NCBI GenBank assembly: GCA_965279295.1
Contig: CBDIHQ010000015.1
Strand: one strand, 5' to 3'
Length of the DNA stretch: 64,000 bases
Source of the DNA: Aquabacter sp965279295
GTDB taxonomy: Bacteria; Pseudomonadota; Alphaproteobacteria; Rhizobiales; Xanthobacteraceae
The notes under the pieces are model-generated. The model was not told where the DNA came from. It searched no databases and was given only the letters and a program-made list of their open reading frames with translations. The stretch's first letter is position 1. Every line of letters begins with the position of its first letter. This document shows positions 42,278 to 51,339 of the stretch, one piece after another. Made by a program: the position numbers and the translations under genes.

Positions 42278-42982
42278 TCACACCGAGCGGGTGATGCCCC
42301 CGTCGACCCGCAGGTTCTGCCCGGTGATGTAGCCAGCGCCGGGGGAAGCCAGGAAGGCGATGGTCTGCGCGATCTCCGCGCTTTTGCCATAGCGGCCCAT
42401 GGGGATGCGTGCGCGGAACTCTTCCTTTTCCGGCAGACTGTCGATGAAGCCGGGAAGCACGTTGTTCATGCGCACGTTGTCGGCGGCATATTTGTCCGCG
42501 AACAGCTTGGTGAAGGCGGCAAGGCCCGAGCGGAACACGCCGGAGGTGGGAAACACCGGATCCGGTTCGAAGGTGGCAAAGGTCGAGATGTTGATGATGG
42601 CCCCGGCCTTCTGCGCCACCATGATCGGCGTCACGAGCCGCGTCGGCCGGATCACGTTCATCAGATAGACATCGAGTCCCCGGTGCCAGTCCTCGTCGGT
42701 CAGGTCGAGGATCGGCGCGCGAGGACCGTGGCCGGCGCTGTTCACCAGCACATCCACCCGCCCCCAGCGGTCCATGGTGGCGTCCACCAAGCGCTTGATG
42801 TCGTCGTTGGATTGATTCGAGCCTGTGACACCGAAGCCGCCCAACGCCTGCGCCAATGCCTCGCCCTTGCCTGAAGAAGAGAGGATCGCGACCTTGAAGC
42901 CGTCGGAGGCCAATTGGCGCGCCGCGTCCGCGCCCATTCCGCTGCCACCGGCGGTAACGATGGCGACTTTCTCAGCGGACAT
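42278..42982 (-). CDS. SDR-fold protein lacking the canonical Tyr/Lys
   Basis: 234 residues from MSAEKVAIVTAGGSGMG (GGGAG upstream). Rossmann motif TAGGSGMG, NSAG instead of NNAG, and the C-terminal YITGQNLRVDGGITRS are SDR-like. At the active site, where YxxxK is expected after INISTF, it reads PTSGVFRSGLAAF, so Tyr is Ser147 and Lys is Arg151. Cofactor binding looks intact but classical proton relay is absent. I believe closely similar proteins exist in rhizobia, so this is probably a conserved subfamily, not a decayed gene. Confidence 0.8.
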   Translation of the reverse strand: MSAEKVAIVTAGGSGMGADAARQLASDGFKVAILSSSGKGEALAQALGGFGVTGSNQSNDDIKRLVDATMDRWGRVDVLVNSAGHGPRAPILDLTDEDWHRGLDVYLMNVIRPTRLVTPIMVAQKAGAIINISTFATFEPDPVFPTSGVFRSGLAAFTKLFADKYAADNVRMNNVLPGFIDSLPEKEEFRARIPMGRYGKSAEIAQTIAFLASPGAGYITGQNLRVDGGITRSV

Positions 42983-43072
42983 AGGAAGCTCCCGGCAACA
43001 AACGGGGCGCACTTTAGCCGAATGCCGGATGGGCGCTACCGCGCTGTGAGATGTCGTGATCCGGTGGGGCGG

Positions 43073-44161
43073 TCAGCAGCCGTCCGGCTGCCGGTCCAGC
43101 AGGCGGTTCACATGGCCCATCTTGCGGCCGGGACGGGCTTCATCCTTGCCGTAGAGATGCAGGTGGGCGCCGGGCTCGGCGAGAAAGCGCGGCCAGTCGT
43201 TCACATCATCGCCGATGAGATTGAGCATCTCGACCCGCCCGAGGCGAGCGGTATCGCCCAGGGGCCAGCCCGCGATCGCCCGCACATGCTGCTCAAACTG
43301 GCTGGTGAGCGCGCCATCCATGGTCCAATGGCCGGAATTGTGCACCCGCGGCGCGATCTCGTTGACGATCATCCGCTCGCTGATGCCGCGTTCGGCCACG
43401 AACAACTCCACCGTGAAGACGCCGACATATTCCAGCGCCCCGGCGATCTGGCAGGCGATACCCCGCGCCTGCTTCTCCGCCTCGGGTGAAATCGCGGCGG
43501 GGACGGTGGAGACGTGCAGAATGTGATCTCGGTGTACATTCTCGGTCACGTCGAAGGCGGCGAACGCGCCATCCTCGCGCCGCGCCGCAACCACGGACAC
43601 CTCGCGCCGGAATGATACAAAGCCTTCAAGGATAGCGCTCTGCCGGCCGATGATGTCCCAGGCCGCGCGGATGTCGTCGCCGGGACGGATCGTAACCTGA
43701 CCCTTGCCGTCATATCCGAAACGTCGGGTCTTCAGCACCGCCGGCAGGCCGATCCGCGCGACCGCTGCTTCCAGGCCGGAAAAATCGTCCACAGGCGCGA
43801 ACGGCGCGGTCTCAATGCCAAGATCCCGCACAAAGGATTTCTCCACCAGCCGGTCCTGCGAAACCGCAAGTGCACGCGCGCCTGGGCGTACCGGCACGCG
43901 AGCTGCCAGGAACTCGGCGGTGGCCAGCGGCACGTTCTCGAACTCGTAAGTGACCACGTCGCTCACGCGAGCAAGTTCAGCCAGCGCCGTTTCATCGTTA
44001 TAGGCCGCGCGGATATGGCCGGCCGCCACCTGGAACGCGGGGCTATCCGGCTCCGGGCACAGGATGTGGGTGTTCAGGCCCAATTGGGCGGCAGACAGCG
44101 CAATCATGCGGCCAAGCTGGCCGCCGCCGAGGATGCCGATGGTGCCGCCTGGCTTAAGCAT
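43073..44161 (-). CDS. purK: 5-(carboxyamino)imidazole ribonucleotide synthase
   Basis: 362 residues from MLKPGGTIGILGGGQLGRM. ATP-grasp enzyme with LKTRRFGYDGKGQ, EGFVSFRREVSVV and NEIAPRVHNSGHWT, all diagnostic of PurK. It makes N5-CAIR from AIR, bicarbonate and ATP in purine synthesis. It starts 5 bp after the purE stop. The open frame extends upstream through purE in another reading frame, which is not coding. C-terminal KMGHVNRL is standard. Confidence 0.94.
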   Translation of the reverse strand: MLKPGGTIGILGGGQLGRMIALSAAQLGLNTHILCPEPDSPAFQVAAGHIRAAYNDETALAELARVSDVVTYEFENVPLATAEFLAARVPVRPGARALAVSQDRLVEKSFVRDLGIETAPFAPVDDFSGLEAAVARIGLPAVLKTRRFGYDGKGQVTIRPGDDIRAAWDIIGRQSAILEGFVSFRREVSVVAARREDGAFAAFDVTENVHRDHILHVSTVPAAISPEAEKQARGIACQIAGALEYVGVFTVELFVAERGISERMIVNEIAPRVHNSGHWTMDGALTSQFEQHVRAIAGWPLGDTARLGRVEMLNLIGDDVNDWPRFLAEPGAHLHLYGKDEARPGRKMGHVNRLLDRQPDGC

Positions 44162-44166
44162 GGAGG

Positions 44167-44652
44167 TCAGGACGGGCGCTCCGCGACGCTTGCGGTCCGC
44201 GCAGCGCGCCAAGCTTCGAGCCGCGCCGCGAGGGCAGGGTCGTGAAGCGCGAGAACCGCAGCCGCCAGCAGGGCGGCATTGGTGGCACCGGGCTTGCCGA
44301 TGGCAAGGGTGCCCACCGGAACGCCAGCGGGCATCTGTACGATGGAGTGAAGGCTGTCGACGCCCGAGAGTGCCTTGGATTCGACTGGCACGCCGAATAC
44401 CGGCAACAACGTCAGCGCCGCCACCATGCCGGGAAGGTGCGCCGCGCCGCCGGCGCCGGCGATGATTACCTGGAAGCCGGCCTCTTTCGCGCCCTTGGCG
44501 AACGCGAACATCCGGTCCGGCGTCCGATGAGCCGAAACGATGCGCACGTCGCAAGGCACTTCCAACGCGTCGAGTATCTCGACCGCGTGGCGCATGGTTT
44601 CCCAGTCGGACTGGCTGCCCATGATGACGGCCACCGGCCGCGATACCATCAT
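44167..44652 (-). CDS. purE: N5-carboxyaminoimidazole ribonucleotide mutase
   Basis: 161 residues from the ATG at 44652, which has AGGG at proper spacing; an ATG at 44658 sits directly against AGGG and is less likely. Substrate motifs MGSQSDWETM, SAHRTPDR, GAGGAAHLPGM and the LHSIVQMPAGVPV loop mark class I PurE. It converts N5-CAIR to CAIR. First gene of the purEK operon. Confidence 0.94.
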   Translation of the reverse strand: MMVSRPVAVIMGSQSDWETMRHAVEILDALEVPCDVRIVSAHRTPDRMFAFAKGAKEAGFQVIIAGAGGAAHLPGMVAALTLLPVFGVPVESKALSGVDSLHSIVQMPAGVPVGTLAIGKPGATNAALLAAAVLALHDPALAARLEAWRAARTASVAERPS

Positions 44653-44868
44653 TTTCATCCCTGAAATCGGAAAGCGCGGCTTTATAGGATCGTGGCCGCG
44701 CCGGCAAGGACAAGATTTTGCGCGCTTTTTCTCAACGCGATCGCAAAGGCGAATTTTGCAAGGCACAAACTGCCCAGTTGCAGCCGGCGCGCCTTTCTGC
44801 TCTTTTTGTAAAGCTTAAGCGAATTAATCAAATCCTAGTTAAATCTCCGTGGTTTCCTGAGGGCGCCG

Positions 44869-45960
44869 ATGAATATCAGTCCTCCGAACCGCGGGACGCT
44901 CGCCTTCACATCGCCTCTTCCCGAGGATTTTGAAGCTCGCTCCTATGCGAGAAATATCGGTCGCCTGCTCGGTGCTGTTCAAGAATTGTCCTTGGCGAAG
45001 TCGCTGGAAGACATCCAGGGTATCGTGAGCGTTGTGGCGCGGGAGCTGACGGGCTGCGACGGTGCGACAATCGTCCTCAACGATAACGATGGCGAAAACT
45101 GTTTCTACGCGGATGAAGACGCAATCGCTCCGCTCTGGAAGGGAAAACGTTTTCCGCAGAGCATGTGCATCAGCGGTTGGGTGATGCGGAACAAGGCCCA
45201 TGTGGTCATCCCGGACATCTACGAGGATGACCGAATTCCCGCTGACGCCTACCGCCCCACATTCGTGAAAAGCCTCGTCATGGTGCCGATCCGCACCCTC
45301 TCTCCGGTTGGTGCCATCGGCAATTATTGGGCGACCCGCCACGAGGCGACGACCCAGGAGGTTCAGCTTCTCCAGGCGCTGGCGGATGCGACGTCCCTGG
45401 CCATGGAAAACATCCGCGTTCGCCAGGAGGCGGATGAGCAGATGACCGACCTCTCCTTGCTGGCTCAGGCGAAGGCGGCAATGGAGCGCCGGTCAGTGAC
45501 CGACGAATTGACTGGCCTGTATAACAGACGCGGTTTCTTTGAATTCGCCGAGAAGGCGGTTCAGGAAGAAACCCGCGTGCAGGTTCTGTTCATCGATTTG
45601 GACGGGCTGAAAACCGTCAACGACTCGCAAGGCCATGCGGCCGGCGACGCGCTGATCCGCTCCGCCGCCGACGTGCTGAGGGTCGTGGCGCGGATCGGCG
45701 ATGTGGTCGCCCGGCTCGGCGGCGACGAGTTCTGCATGCTCATCCGCAACCCGGTGTACAACGAGGCGGTCACGCGCCAGCGCATCCAGGATGCCATCTT
45801 TGCCTGCAACGCGGGGCGGTCCGACGCCTTCCCGCTATCCTTCAGCGTCGGCATGGCAGAAGGCATGGTCAGTTCCCAGACCGGCATTGCCGACCTCCTC
45901 GCGACCGCAGACCGCTTCATGTACGACAACAAGCGTGTGCGCCGTTCGACGCGTCGCTGA
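44869..45960 (+). CDS. Diguanylate cyclase with N-terminal GAF domain
   Basis: 363 residues. GAF domain at about 40-185 (SMCISGWVMRNK, VVIPDIYEDDRIP, SLVMVPI), a short coiled linker (185-210), then a GGDEF domain. GGDEF is intact (284-288) with the inhibitory RxxD site five residues before it (Arg275-Asp278), so c-di-GMP synthesis with product inhibition is expected. No transmembrane segment: cytoplasmic sensor, ligand unknown. Monocistronic, convergent with lpxXL. Confidence 0.92.
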   Translation: MNISPPNRGTLAFTSPLPEDFEARSYARNIGRLLGAVQELSLAKSLEDIQGIVSVVARELTGCDGATIVLNDNDGENCFYADEDAIAPLWKGKRFPQSMCISGWVMRNKAHVVIPDIYEDDRIPADAYRPTFVKSLVMVPIRTLSPVGAIGNYWATRHEATTQEVQLLQALADATSLAMENIRVRQEADEQMTDLSLLAQAKAAMERRSVTDELTGLYNRRGFFEFAEKAVQEETRVQVLFIDLDGLKTVNDSQGHAAGDALIRSAADVLRVVARIGDVVARLGGDEFCMLIRNPVYNEAVTRQRIQDAIFACNAGRSDAFPLSFSVGMAEGMVSSQTGIADLLATADRFMYDNKRVRRSTRR

Positions 45961-45975
45961 AACGGTGCGGAGCGT

Positions 45976-46914
45976 TCACCGCCAGCGGCGGTGCAGCCAA
46001 AGCCATTGCGCGGGATATTCCCGAACCCAATCCTCGATCACCGACGTCACTGTCTGCATCGCGCCCTGAACGTCGATCTTCCCGTCCACGTCGCGGGGTA
46101 AGGTCAGTTCTTCGGTGATCTCGATGCGGAAGCGGCCTCGGGGTAGGCGTATCACCCGCATCCCATGCACCGGACAGTCGAACTGCCGTGCGAGACGCGC
46201 CAGGGTGGGATTGGTGGGGCAGGGGCGGCCGAAAAAGTCCACCTGCACGCCCTGTCCCCAATACTGGTCCACCAGCATGCCGAGATGTTGGCCCTCCTCC
46301 AACATCCGCGCCATCTGCCGGCCGGCGTTCCTGCCGGCCTTCACCAAACCCGGCATGGTCTCGGCGCGCATCTGGGTGATCAGGTCTGCCGCCTTCTTGA
46401 TATTGGGCGCGCGGTAGAGCACGCCGCCCTCCACGCCGAGCTTGCCGCCGGTAATGGCGTTTAGCTCCCAGTTCCCGGTATGGGCGGTAAAGAACAAGGC
46501 GGGGAGGCCGTCATCGCGCAGCCGGGCCATGATGTCGGTGCCGACGATCTCGATGCGCCCGTCATTGGGGTGGTCGGGGTTGTAATCCCAGATCCGGTCG
46601 AGATGGGCGAATTCGGCCGCCATGCGTCCAAGGTTGTCCCATACGCCGACCACGATCCACCAGATCTCCGAATTGCTCTTTTCGGGAAAAGCGGCACGTA
46701 GGTTGCGCCGCGCGGTGCGGCTGACCACGAAGAACGGTCCGAGCGTCTTGGCTAACGTGGCGATGATGGCCGACGACCAGGAGATCGGGAACAGGCGCGA
46801 CCACCAGACCAGCCCCTGCAGGAGCCCGACGACCAGCGTCTCCCACAGCGGCGCGATCAGCATGCGCGCGCGGCGGACCAGCCGCACTCCATAGGCGTTC
46901 AGCGGCGACACCAT
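45976..46914 (-). CDS. lpxXL: VLCFA acyltransferase for lipid A (LpxXL, HtrB/LpxL family)
   Basis: 312 residues. N-terminal membrane anchor, then the acyltransferase HX4E motif at His145-Glu150 (HTGNWE) and VDQYWGQGVQVDFFG. Position at the end of the acpXL-type operon identifies it as the enzyme moving the very-long hydroxy fatty acid from AcpXL to lipid A, as established for rhizobia. 23 bp after adhXL. Confidence 0.9.
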   Translation of the reverse strand: MVSPLNAYGVRLVRRARMLIAPLWETLVVGLLQGLVWWSRLFPISWSSAIIATLAKTLGPFFVVSRTARRNLRAAFPEKSNSEIWWIVVGVWDNLGRMAAEFAHLDRIWDYNPDHPNDGRIEIVGTDIMARLRDDGLPALFFTAHTGNWELNAITGGKLGVEGGVLYRAPNIKKAADLITQMRAETMPGLVKAGRNAGRQMARMLEEGQHLGMLVDQYWGQGVQVDFFGRPCPTNPTLARLARQFDCPVHGMRVIRLPRGRFRIEITEELTLPRDVDGKIDVQGAMQTVTSVIEDWVREYPAQWLWLHRRWR

Positions 46915-46937
46915 CTATTCCTTGGCCCCAACGCCGG

Positions 46938-47960
46938 TCAGAAGCCGACGACGATCTTGCCGAACACGCGGCGGCTTTCCAGCCGCTCCAGCCCGTCGTT
47001 GAATTTTTCCAGCGGCACCACTGTATCGATCACCGGCAGGACGCCACGCCCCATCTTTTCGAGGCCGTCTGCCACGTTGCGGATGGTGGCGCCGAACGAG
47101 CCGAAAATCTTGTACTGGCGCTGGAAGAGTTGCATCAGGTTCATGTTCACCGACACGCCTGAGGTGGAGCCGCAGGTGACTAGGCGGGCGCCCGGCTTCA
47201 TTGAGAGCAGCGAGCCGTTCCAGGTGTCGGCCCCGACATGCTCGAACACCACGTCCACGCCCACTTTCTTGGTGATCTTGCGGACCTCGTGCTCGAAGCG
47301 GTCGACCCGGTAGTTGATGACGTGGTCGGCGCCGAGCGCCAGGGCTTTCGCTGCCTTCTCGTCGTCGCCCACCGTGGTGATGACGGTGGCGCCCACATCC
47401 TTGGCGAGGCGGATGGCGGCGGAGCCGATGCCCGAGCCGCCGGCATGCACCAGGACGGTCTCGCCCTTCTCAAGCTCGGCATTGTCGAACAGCATGTGCT
47501 CGACGGTGGAGAAGGTGATGCCGGCGCAGCCCGCGTCCTCGAAGGAGACCCCTTCGGGCGCCGGGATAACAAGGCGCTCGGGCATGTTGACGATTTCGCG
47601 GGCGAAGCCGTCGATATGGAAGCCGAGCACCCCGCCGACGCTCTGGCAGAGATTGTCTCGGCCCTTCAGGCACTGCTTGCAATGGCCGCAGGTCATCGCG
47701 CCGTACATGGCGACGGTCTGGCCGACCTTGAGGCCCTTCACGTCCGCGCCGAGGGCGATGATCTGCCCGGCGGCTTCAGCGCCCACCACCAGCGGCATCT
47801 TGCGCTTGGCGAATGCCATGCCGCGCCAGCCCCAGACATCGATATGGTTGAGAGCGACAGCCTTGACGGCGATCTGCACCTCGCCGGCACCTGGAGCCTC
47901 GGGCTCCGGCAGGTCGACGATCTGGAGGTTGCGGTCGGAAACGAGCTGAAGGGCGCGCAT
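46938..47960 (-). CDS. adhXL: Zinc-type alcohol dehydrogenase of the VLCFA cluster
   Basis: 340 residues, MDR superfamily. Structural zinc Cys at 91, 94, 97 and 105 (CGHCKQC...C), NAD(P) motif VHAGGSGIGSAAIRLA. In rhizobial lipid A clusters the gene at this position is annotated as an alcohol dehydrogenase or enoyl reductase for very-long-chain acyl-AcpXL. Reduction of the enoyl intermediate is its likely role (inference). 14 bp after the SDR gene. Confidence 0.87.
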   Translation of the reverse strand: MRALQLVSDRNLQIVDLPEPEAPGAGEVQIAVKAVALNHIDVWGWRGMAFAKRKMPLVVGAEAAGQIIALGADVKGLKVGQTVAMYGAMTCGHCKQCLKGRDNLCQSVGGVLGFHIDGFAREIVNMPERLVIPAPEGVSFEDAGCAGITFSTVEHMLFDNAELEKGETVLVHAGGSGIGSAAIRLAKDVGATVITTVGDDEKAAKALALGADHVINYRVDRFEHEVRKITKKVGVDVVFEHVGADTWNGSLLSMKPGARLVTCGSTSGVSVNMNLMQLFQRQYKIFGSFGATIRNVADGLEKMGRGVLPVIDTVVPLEKFNDGLERLESRRVFGKIVVGF

Positions 47961-47974
47961 TATTGTCCTTAAGG

Positions 47975-48727
47975 TCAGCGGTGGGCGGCGAGCTGTGCCG
48001 AAAGGCCCCCGTCCACCGGGATCACGGCGCCGGTGATATAGCCTGCCCCAGGGGAGAAAAGAAACGCCACCACCTGCGCCACGTCGTCTGGCGTCGCGAA
48101 GCGCCCGGCGGGAATGGAGGCCATCATCTTTTCGCGATAGTCCGCGAACTTGGCGAGCATGGCGGTGTCGATGAAGCCGGGCGCGACGTAATTCACTGTC
48201 ACGCCGCGCCGGGCGCTCTCGACCGCAAGGCCACGCGCATGCGCCAGCAAGGCCGCCTTGGAGGCGGCGTAGGCGACGTTTCCCTGGTTTGCCAGCAATG
48301 CCGCGACCGAGCCGATGGCGACGATCCGCCCCTGTCGCGCCCGCGTCATGGGACGCACCAGCGCGCGGGCGATGCGCACGAAGGTGAAGTGATTCACCTG
48401 CATCACCGCCTCGGCCTTGTCCTGGTCCACCATCGCGGCAAGCGTGTCGTAGGATTGGCCCGCGTTGTGGCAGAAGCCGAAATAGGGGTCGTCCTCGGCC
48501 TCCAGCCCTTCGGCGAAGGCATCCACCGCCGCCCGGTCGGCAAGATCCACGGCATGGGCGATGGGGTTGGCATCCGGGCGGGCGGCGCGCAGTTCGTCCA
48601 GCAGCACCTGCGCTTCCGCGCCCGCGCTGCGATAGGTGAAGGTGACGTCGAAACCCGCAGCACTTACCGCGCGCACGATCGCCGCGCCCAGCCCACGTCC
48701 GCCGCCGGTGATGAGGATGCGCTTCAT
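47975..48727 (-). CDS. SDR oxidoreductase, probable 3-oxoacyl-ACP reductase in the VLCFA operon
   Basis: 250 residues from MKRILITGGGRGLG; the longer frame upstream runs into fabF1XL. Active-site Ser in AIGSVAALL and Tyr/Lys in VAYAASKAAL are intact; FICHNAG-like segment is FCHNAG. It sits between fabF1XL (31 bp) and adhXL (14 bp), so it would supply the ketoreduction step of elongation on AcpXL. The commonly cited rhizobial cluster of six genes lacks a dedicated reductase, so this is an addition. Confidence 0.88.
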   Translation of the reverse strand: MKRILITGGGRGLGAAIVRAVSAAGFDVTFTYRSAGAEAQVLLDELRAARPDANPIAHAVDLADRAAVDAFAEGLEAEDDPYFGFCHNAGQSYDTLAAMVDQDKAEAVMQVNHFTFVRIARALVRPMTRARQGRIVAIGSVAALLANQGNVAYAASKAALLAHARGLAVESARRGVTVNYVAPGFIDTAMLAKFADYREKMMASIPAGRFATPDDVAQVVAFLFSPGAGYITGAVIPVDGGLSAQLAAHR

Positions 48728-48758
48728 GACGCCGTCCGCCGCAAGCCTCTCCCCGTCA

Positions 48759-50042
48759 TCACGCCGGCTCTGCCGCCAGCACGAGGCTGACATTCTGTCC
48801 GCCGAAGCCGAAGGAGTTGGAAATCACCCGCCGCACCTGCTTGTCGCGGGCGACGTTGGGGACCACGTCCAAGGGGATCGCCGGATCGGGGAAATGGTAG
48901 TTGATGGTCGGAGGAATGCGGCCGTTGGCGATGGTGAGCAGCGAGAAGGCTGCCTCGATGGCACCCGCCGCCGTCAGCGTATGGCCGATCATGGACTTGT
49001 TGGACGAGCACGGGATGCCTGCCAGCAATTCCTCACCGAACGCCGCCTTGAGGCCCACATATTCCATGCGGTCGTTCTCGGGCGTCGAGGTGCCATGAGC
49101 GTTGATGTAATCCACATCCTCAGGCGTGACGCCGGCATCCGCGAGGGCGTTCTTCACGCAGCCGATGATGGGCTTGCCGTCGGGACTGGAGCGGGTGCGG
49201 TGGAAATTGTCCGCCATCTCGCCGCAGCCTTCCACGACGCCGAGTATGCGCGCGCCGCGCGCGACGGCGTGCTCCATGCTTTCCAGCACCAAAGCAGCCG
49301 CGCCTTCGGCCATCACGAAGCCGTCGCGGTTCTTGGCGAAGGGTTTTGCGGCTTCCCCGGGCTTGTCGTTGGCGGTGGTGAGGGCAGAGAGCAGCGAGAA
49401 GCGGATCAGCGCCTCGGGGTGCACCGACCCGTCAGTGCCGAGCGCGAGCGCCACATCGCAATCTCCGCGTCGGATCGCCTCGACGCCAAGCTGAATGGCA
49501 GTGCCGCCGGACGCGCATGCGGTGGAAAGCGAAATCGGCTGGCCCTGGGTGCCGAAGCGATCCGCGAGCCGGTCCGCCACGGAGCCGAACAGGAAGCGCT
49601 CGTGCCAGGGGCGGAATTTGCCGGTGGCCGCGGAGGCGAGCAGGTCGTGATAGACCAGCGGCCGATCGGGCACGTTTTCCGCGAGCTTGAACTTTTCCGG
49701 CCATTCCATCTCCACCGGCGGTACGGCGGCGAACAGCGGGCCCGGGAATGACCCCTTGCCGCCTATGCCGGCTTCGCTGATGGCTTCCTCGGCGGCGAGT
49801 GTCGCAAGGCGCTCGGAGAGGTCCGGGGCGGCCACGCGCTCGTCGAACAGGAAATCGACGGTCCCGGCGATGGTGGTGCGCATCCCCTCGATGGGGAAGC
49901 GGGTAATGGTGTGGATACCGCTTTCGCCAGCGGTCAGGCGGCGCCAGTTCTCCGCCTTGCCCTGCCCGAGGGATGAGACGATGCCGATGCCGGTCACGAC
50001 CACGATAGGCCGGCCGAACTTGTCCGTATGCGCCTGCGCCAT
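48759..50042 (-). CDS. fabF1XL: Beta-ketoacyl-ACP synthase, catalytic VLCFA subunit
   Basis: 427 residues. Complete KAS II triad: Cys176 (STACASGG), His316 (NAHGTSTPEND) and His354 (NKSMIGHT). It extends acyl-AcpXL with malonyl units towards the C28-type lipid A chain. It follows fabF2XL with an unusual 117-bp gap, the largest in the operon, which might contain a secondary promoter. Position and sequence match fabF1XL of rhizobia. Confidence 0.9.
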   Translation of the reverse strand: MAQAHTDKFGRPIVVVTGIGIVSSLGQGKAENWRRLTAGESGIHTITRFPIEGMRTTIAGTVDFLFDERVAAPDLSERLATLAAEEAISEAGIGGKGSFPGPLFAAVPPVEMEWPEKFKLAENVPDRPLVYHDLLASAATGKFRPWHERFLFGSVADRLADRFGTQGQPISLSTACASGGTAIQLGVEAIRRGDCDVALALGTDGSVHPEALIRFSLLSALTTANDKPGEAAKPFAKNRDGFVMAEGAAALVLESMEHAVARGARILGVVEGCGEMADNFHRTRSSPDGKPIIGCVKNALADAGVTPEDVDYINAHGTSTPENDRMEYVGLKAAFGEELLAGIPCSSNKSMIGHTLTAAGAIEAAFSLLTIANGRIPPTINYHFPDPAIPLDVVPNVARDKQVRRVISNSFGFGGQNVSLVLAAEPA

Positions 50043-50159
50043 GCGCTGCTCCTGATGCTGGGGCGCCCCGCCCGGCGCGTCTTTCCCGCTCTATGTAGTT
50101 TATCGCGCGGAAAACGCGACCGTCACGCAGTCGCGGAGGGACGTTTTGTCAGCGAAAGA

Positions 50160-51335
50160 TCAGCCGATCTTCTCGACCAGACCAGCACCCTCGCCACGCC
50201 AATGGCCGACGCCGGTCACGAGCACGCGGTCCACGGACCCTTCGCCGGTCTCGACGGTGTCGCCCGGAAGGGTCGGGAACAGGGTGCCGTTGGATACGGA
50301 AAGTGCCGCCAGAGCGATTGCGGCGGGGAACTGCGCCTCAAAGCCGTGGCCTATGCGGTTGGCAATGGCGCGCACCGGCAGCTTCGCGGCGCGCAGCACC
50401 TGGGCTTCCGCCTCGGTGGCGCCGTGTCCGCCAGCCGCGCCGGAGAAGACGACTGTGCCGGACGCTTTGCCGGCCTTATCCACCAGCCCGGCAATCTTCT
50501 CGGCAAGCTTACCCGGCTGATTGCGCTGGGCACGCTCGGACCATACGCCCGAGAGCTTGGCGATGGGCTTGGCGCCGCGCGCGGTGGCATGCTCGGGAGA
50601 TTCCAGCACCAGGAACGCCCCCATGGAGCCGGACGGGATGCCGGGGGCATCGCCTTCGCCGAACACCGGGCGGAACGTGCCGGTCATGCAGAAGTCGTTC
50701 AGCGCGTAAAGGAGCAGCATGTCCTCCCGCTCGGCGTTGTAGGCGCCGCCCACGAGGCCGATTTCGCTCTGGCCGGCGGCGATGCGGGAAAAGCCCACGC
50801 GCACCGCGTCTACGCCGGAGCTTTCCTCACCCATGAAGGTGCGCGAGGAACCGGTTACACCATGGACAATGGAAATGTTGCCCGCCAGCAGGTTGGAAAG
50901 CTGCGCCAGCGACAGGGTGGGACGCAGGTCCGCCAACAGGCGCTCGTTGAGCTGGCGCCCGACATCGTTGGAGTTCAGCAGATCGTTGAGGATCGCCGTG
51001 TCCACCTGATGGTCGCGCTCGCCGCCGCCCGCGCCGACAATCATGTCGGTGTGGCCGAGGATTTCCGTGTTCTTGGAGATGCCCGCGCTGTCCAGAGCGA
51101 GCCCAGCGGTATAGGTGCCGATGCGCTGCCACGCTTCCATCTGGCGCTGATCCCCTTTCTTGGGGATCTGGCTGTCGTAGATGAGCTTGACCAGAGGATG
51201 CACCACGTAAGGGGCGAAACGCTCGGCATCGGTTATCGGCGCGTTGCCGGCCGACAGGGCCTCCCAATGGGCGTCAGGCCCCTCGCCAAGCGAAGAAACC
51301 AGGCCGATGCCGGTAATCCAGACATCGCGCTTCAT
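50160..51335 (-). CDS. fabF2XL: Ketosynthase-like VLCFA subunit without catalytic Cys (chain-length-factor-like)
   Basis: 391 residues from MKRDVWITGIGLVSSLGEG (ATG 6 codons into the open frame, best fit to family starts). Overall thiolase fold like FabF, but the Cys position aligns to Glu171 (TFMGEESSG) and the first catalytic His is absent (FSGAAGGHGATEA); only the second His region (NRIGHG) remains. It is probably a non-condensing partner of FabF1XL, like KS-beta/chain length factors (inference). It starts just after the fabZXL stop. Confidence 0.85.
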   Translation of the reverse strand: MKRDVWITGIGLVSSLGEGPDAHWEALSAGNAPITDAERFAPYVVHPLVKLIYDSQIPKKGDQRQMEAWQRIGTYTAGLALDSAGISKNTEILGHTDMIVGAGGGERDHQVDTAILNDLLNSNDVGRQLNERLLADLRPTLSLAQLSNLLAGNISIVHGVTGSSRTFMGEESSGVDAVRVGFSRIAAGQSEIGLVGGAYNAEREDMLLLYALNDFCMTGTFRPVFGEGDAPGIPSGSMGAFLVLESPEHATARGAKPIAKLSGVWSERAQRNQPGKLAEKIAGLVDKAGKASGTVVFSGAAGGHGATEAEAQVLRAAKLPVRAIANRIGHGFEAQFPAAIALAALSVSNGTLFPTLPGDTVETGEGSVDRVLVTGVGHWRGEGAGLVEKIG

Positions 51336-51339
51336 GCCC

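Noticed and set aside
44162..44713. Apparent N-terminal extension of PurK to 546 residues
   Set aside because: The extra part is purE read in another frame; purE itself is complete there and PurK starts normally at 44161.
44653..44868. Purine riboswitch or other leader upstream of purE
   Set aside because: No conserved aptamer stems recognised in the region; only an ordinary AT-richer promoter-like segment.
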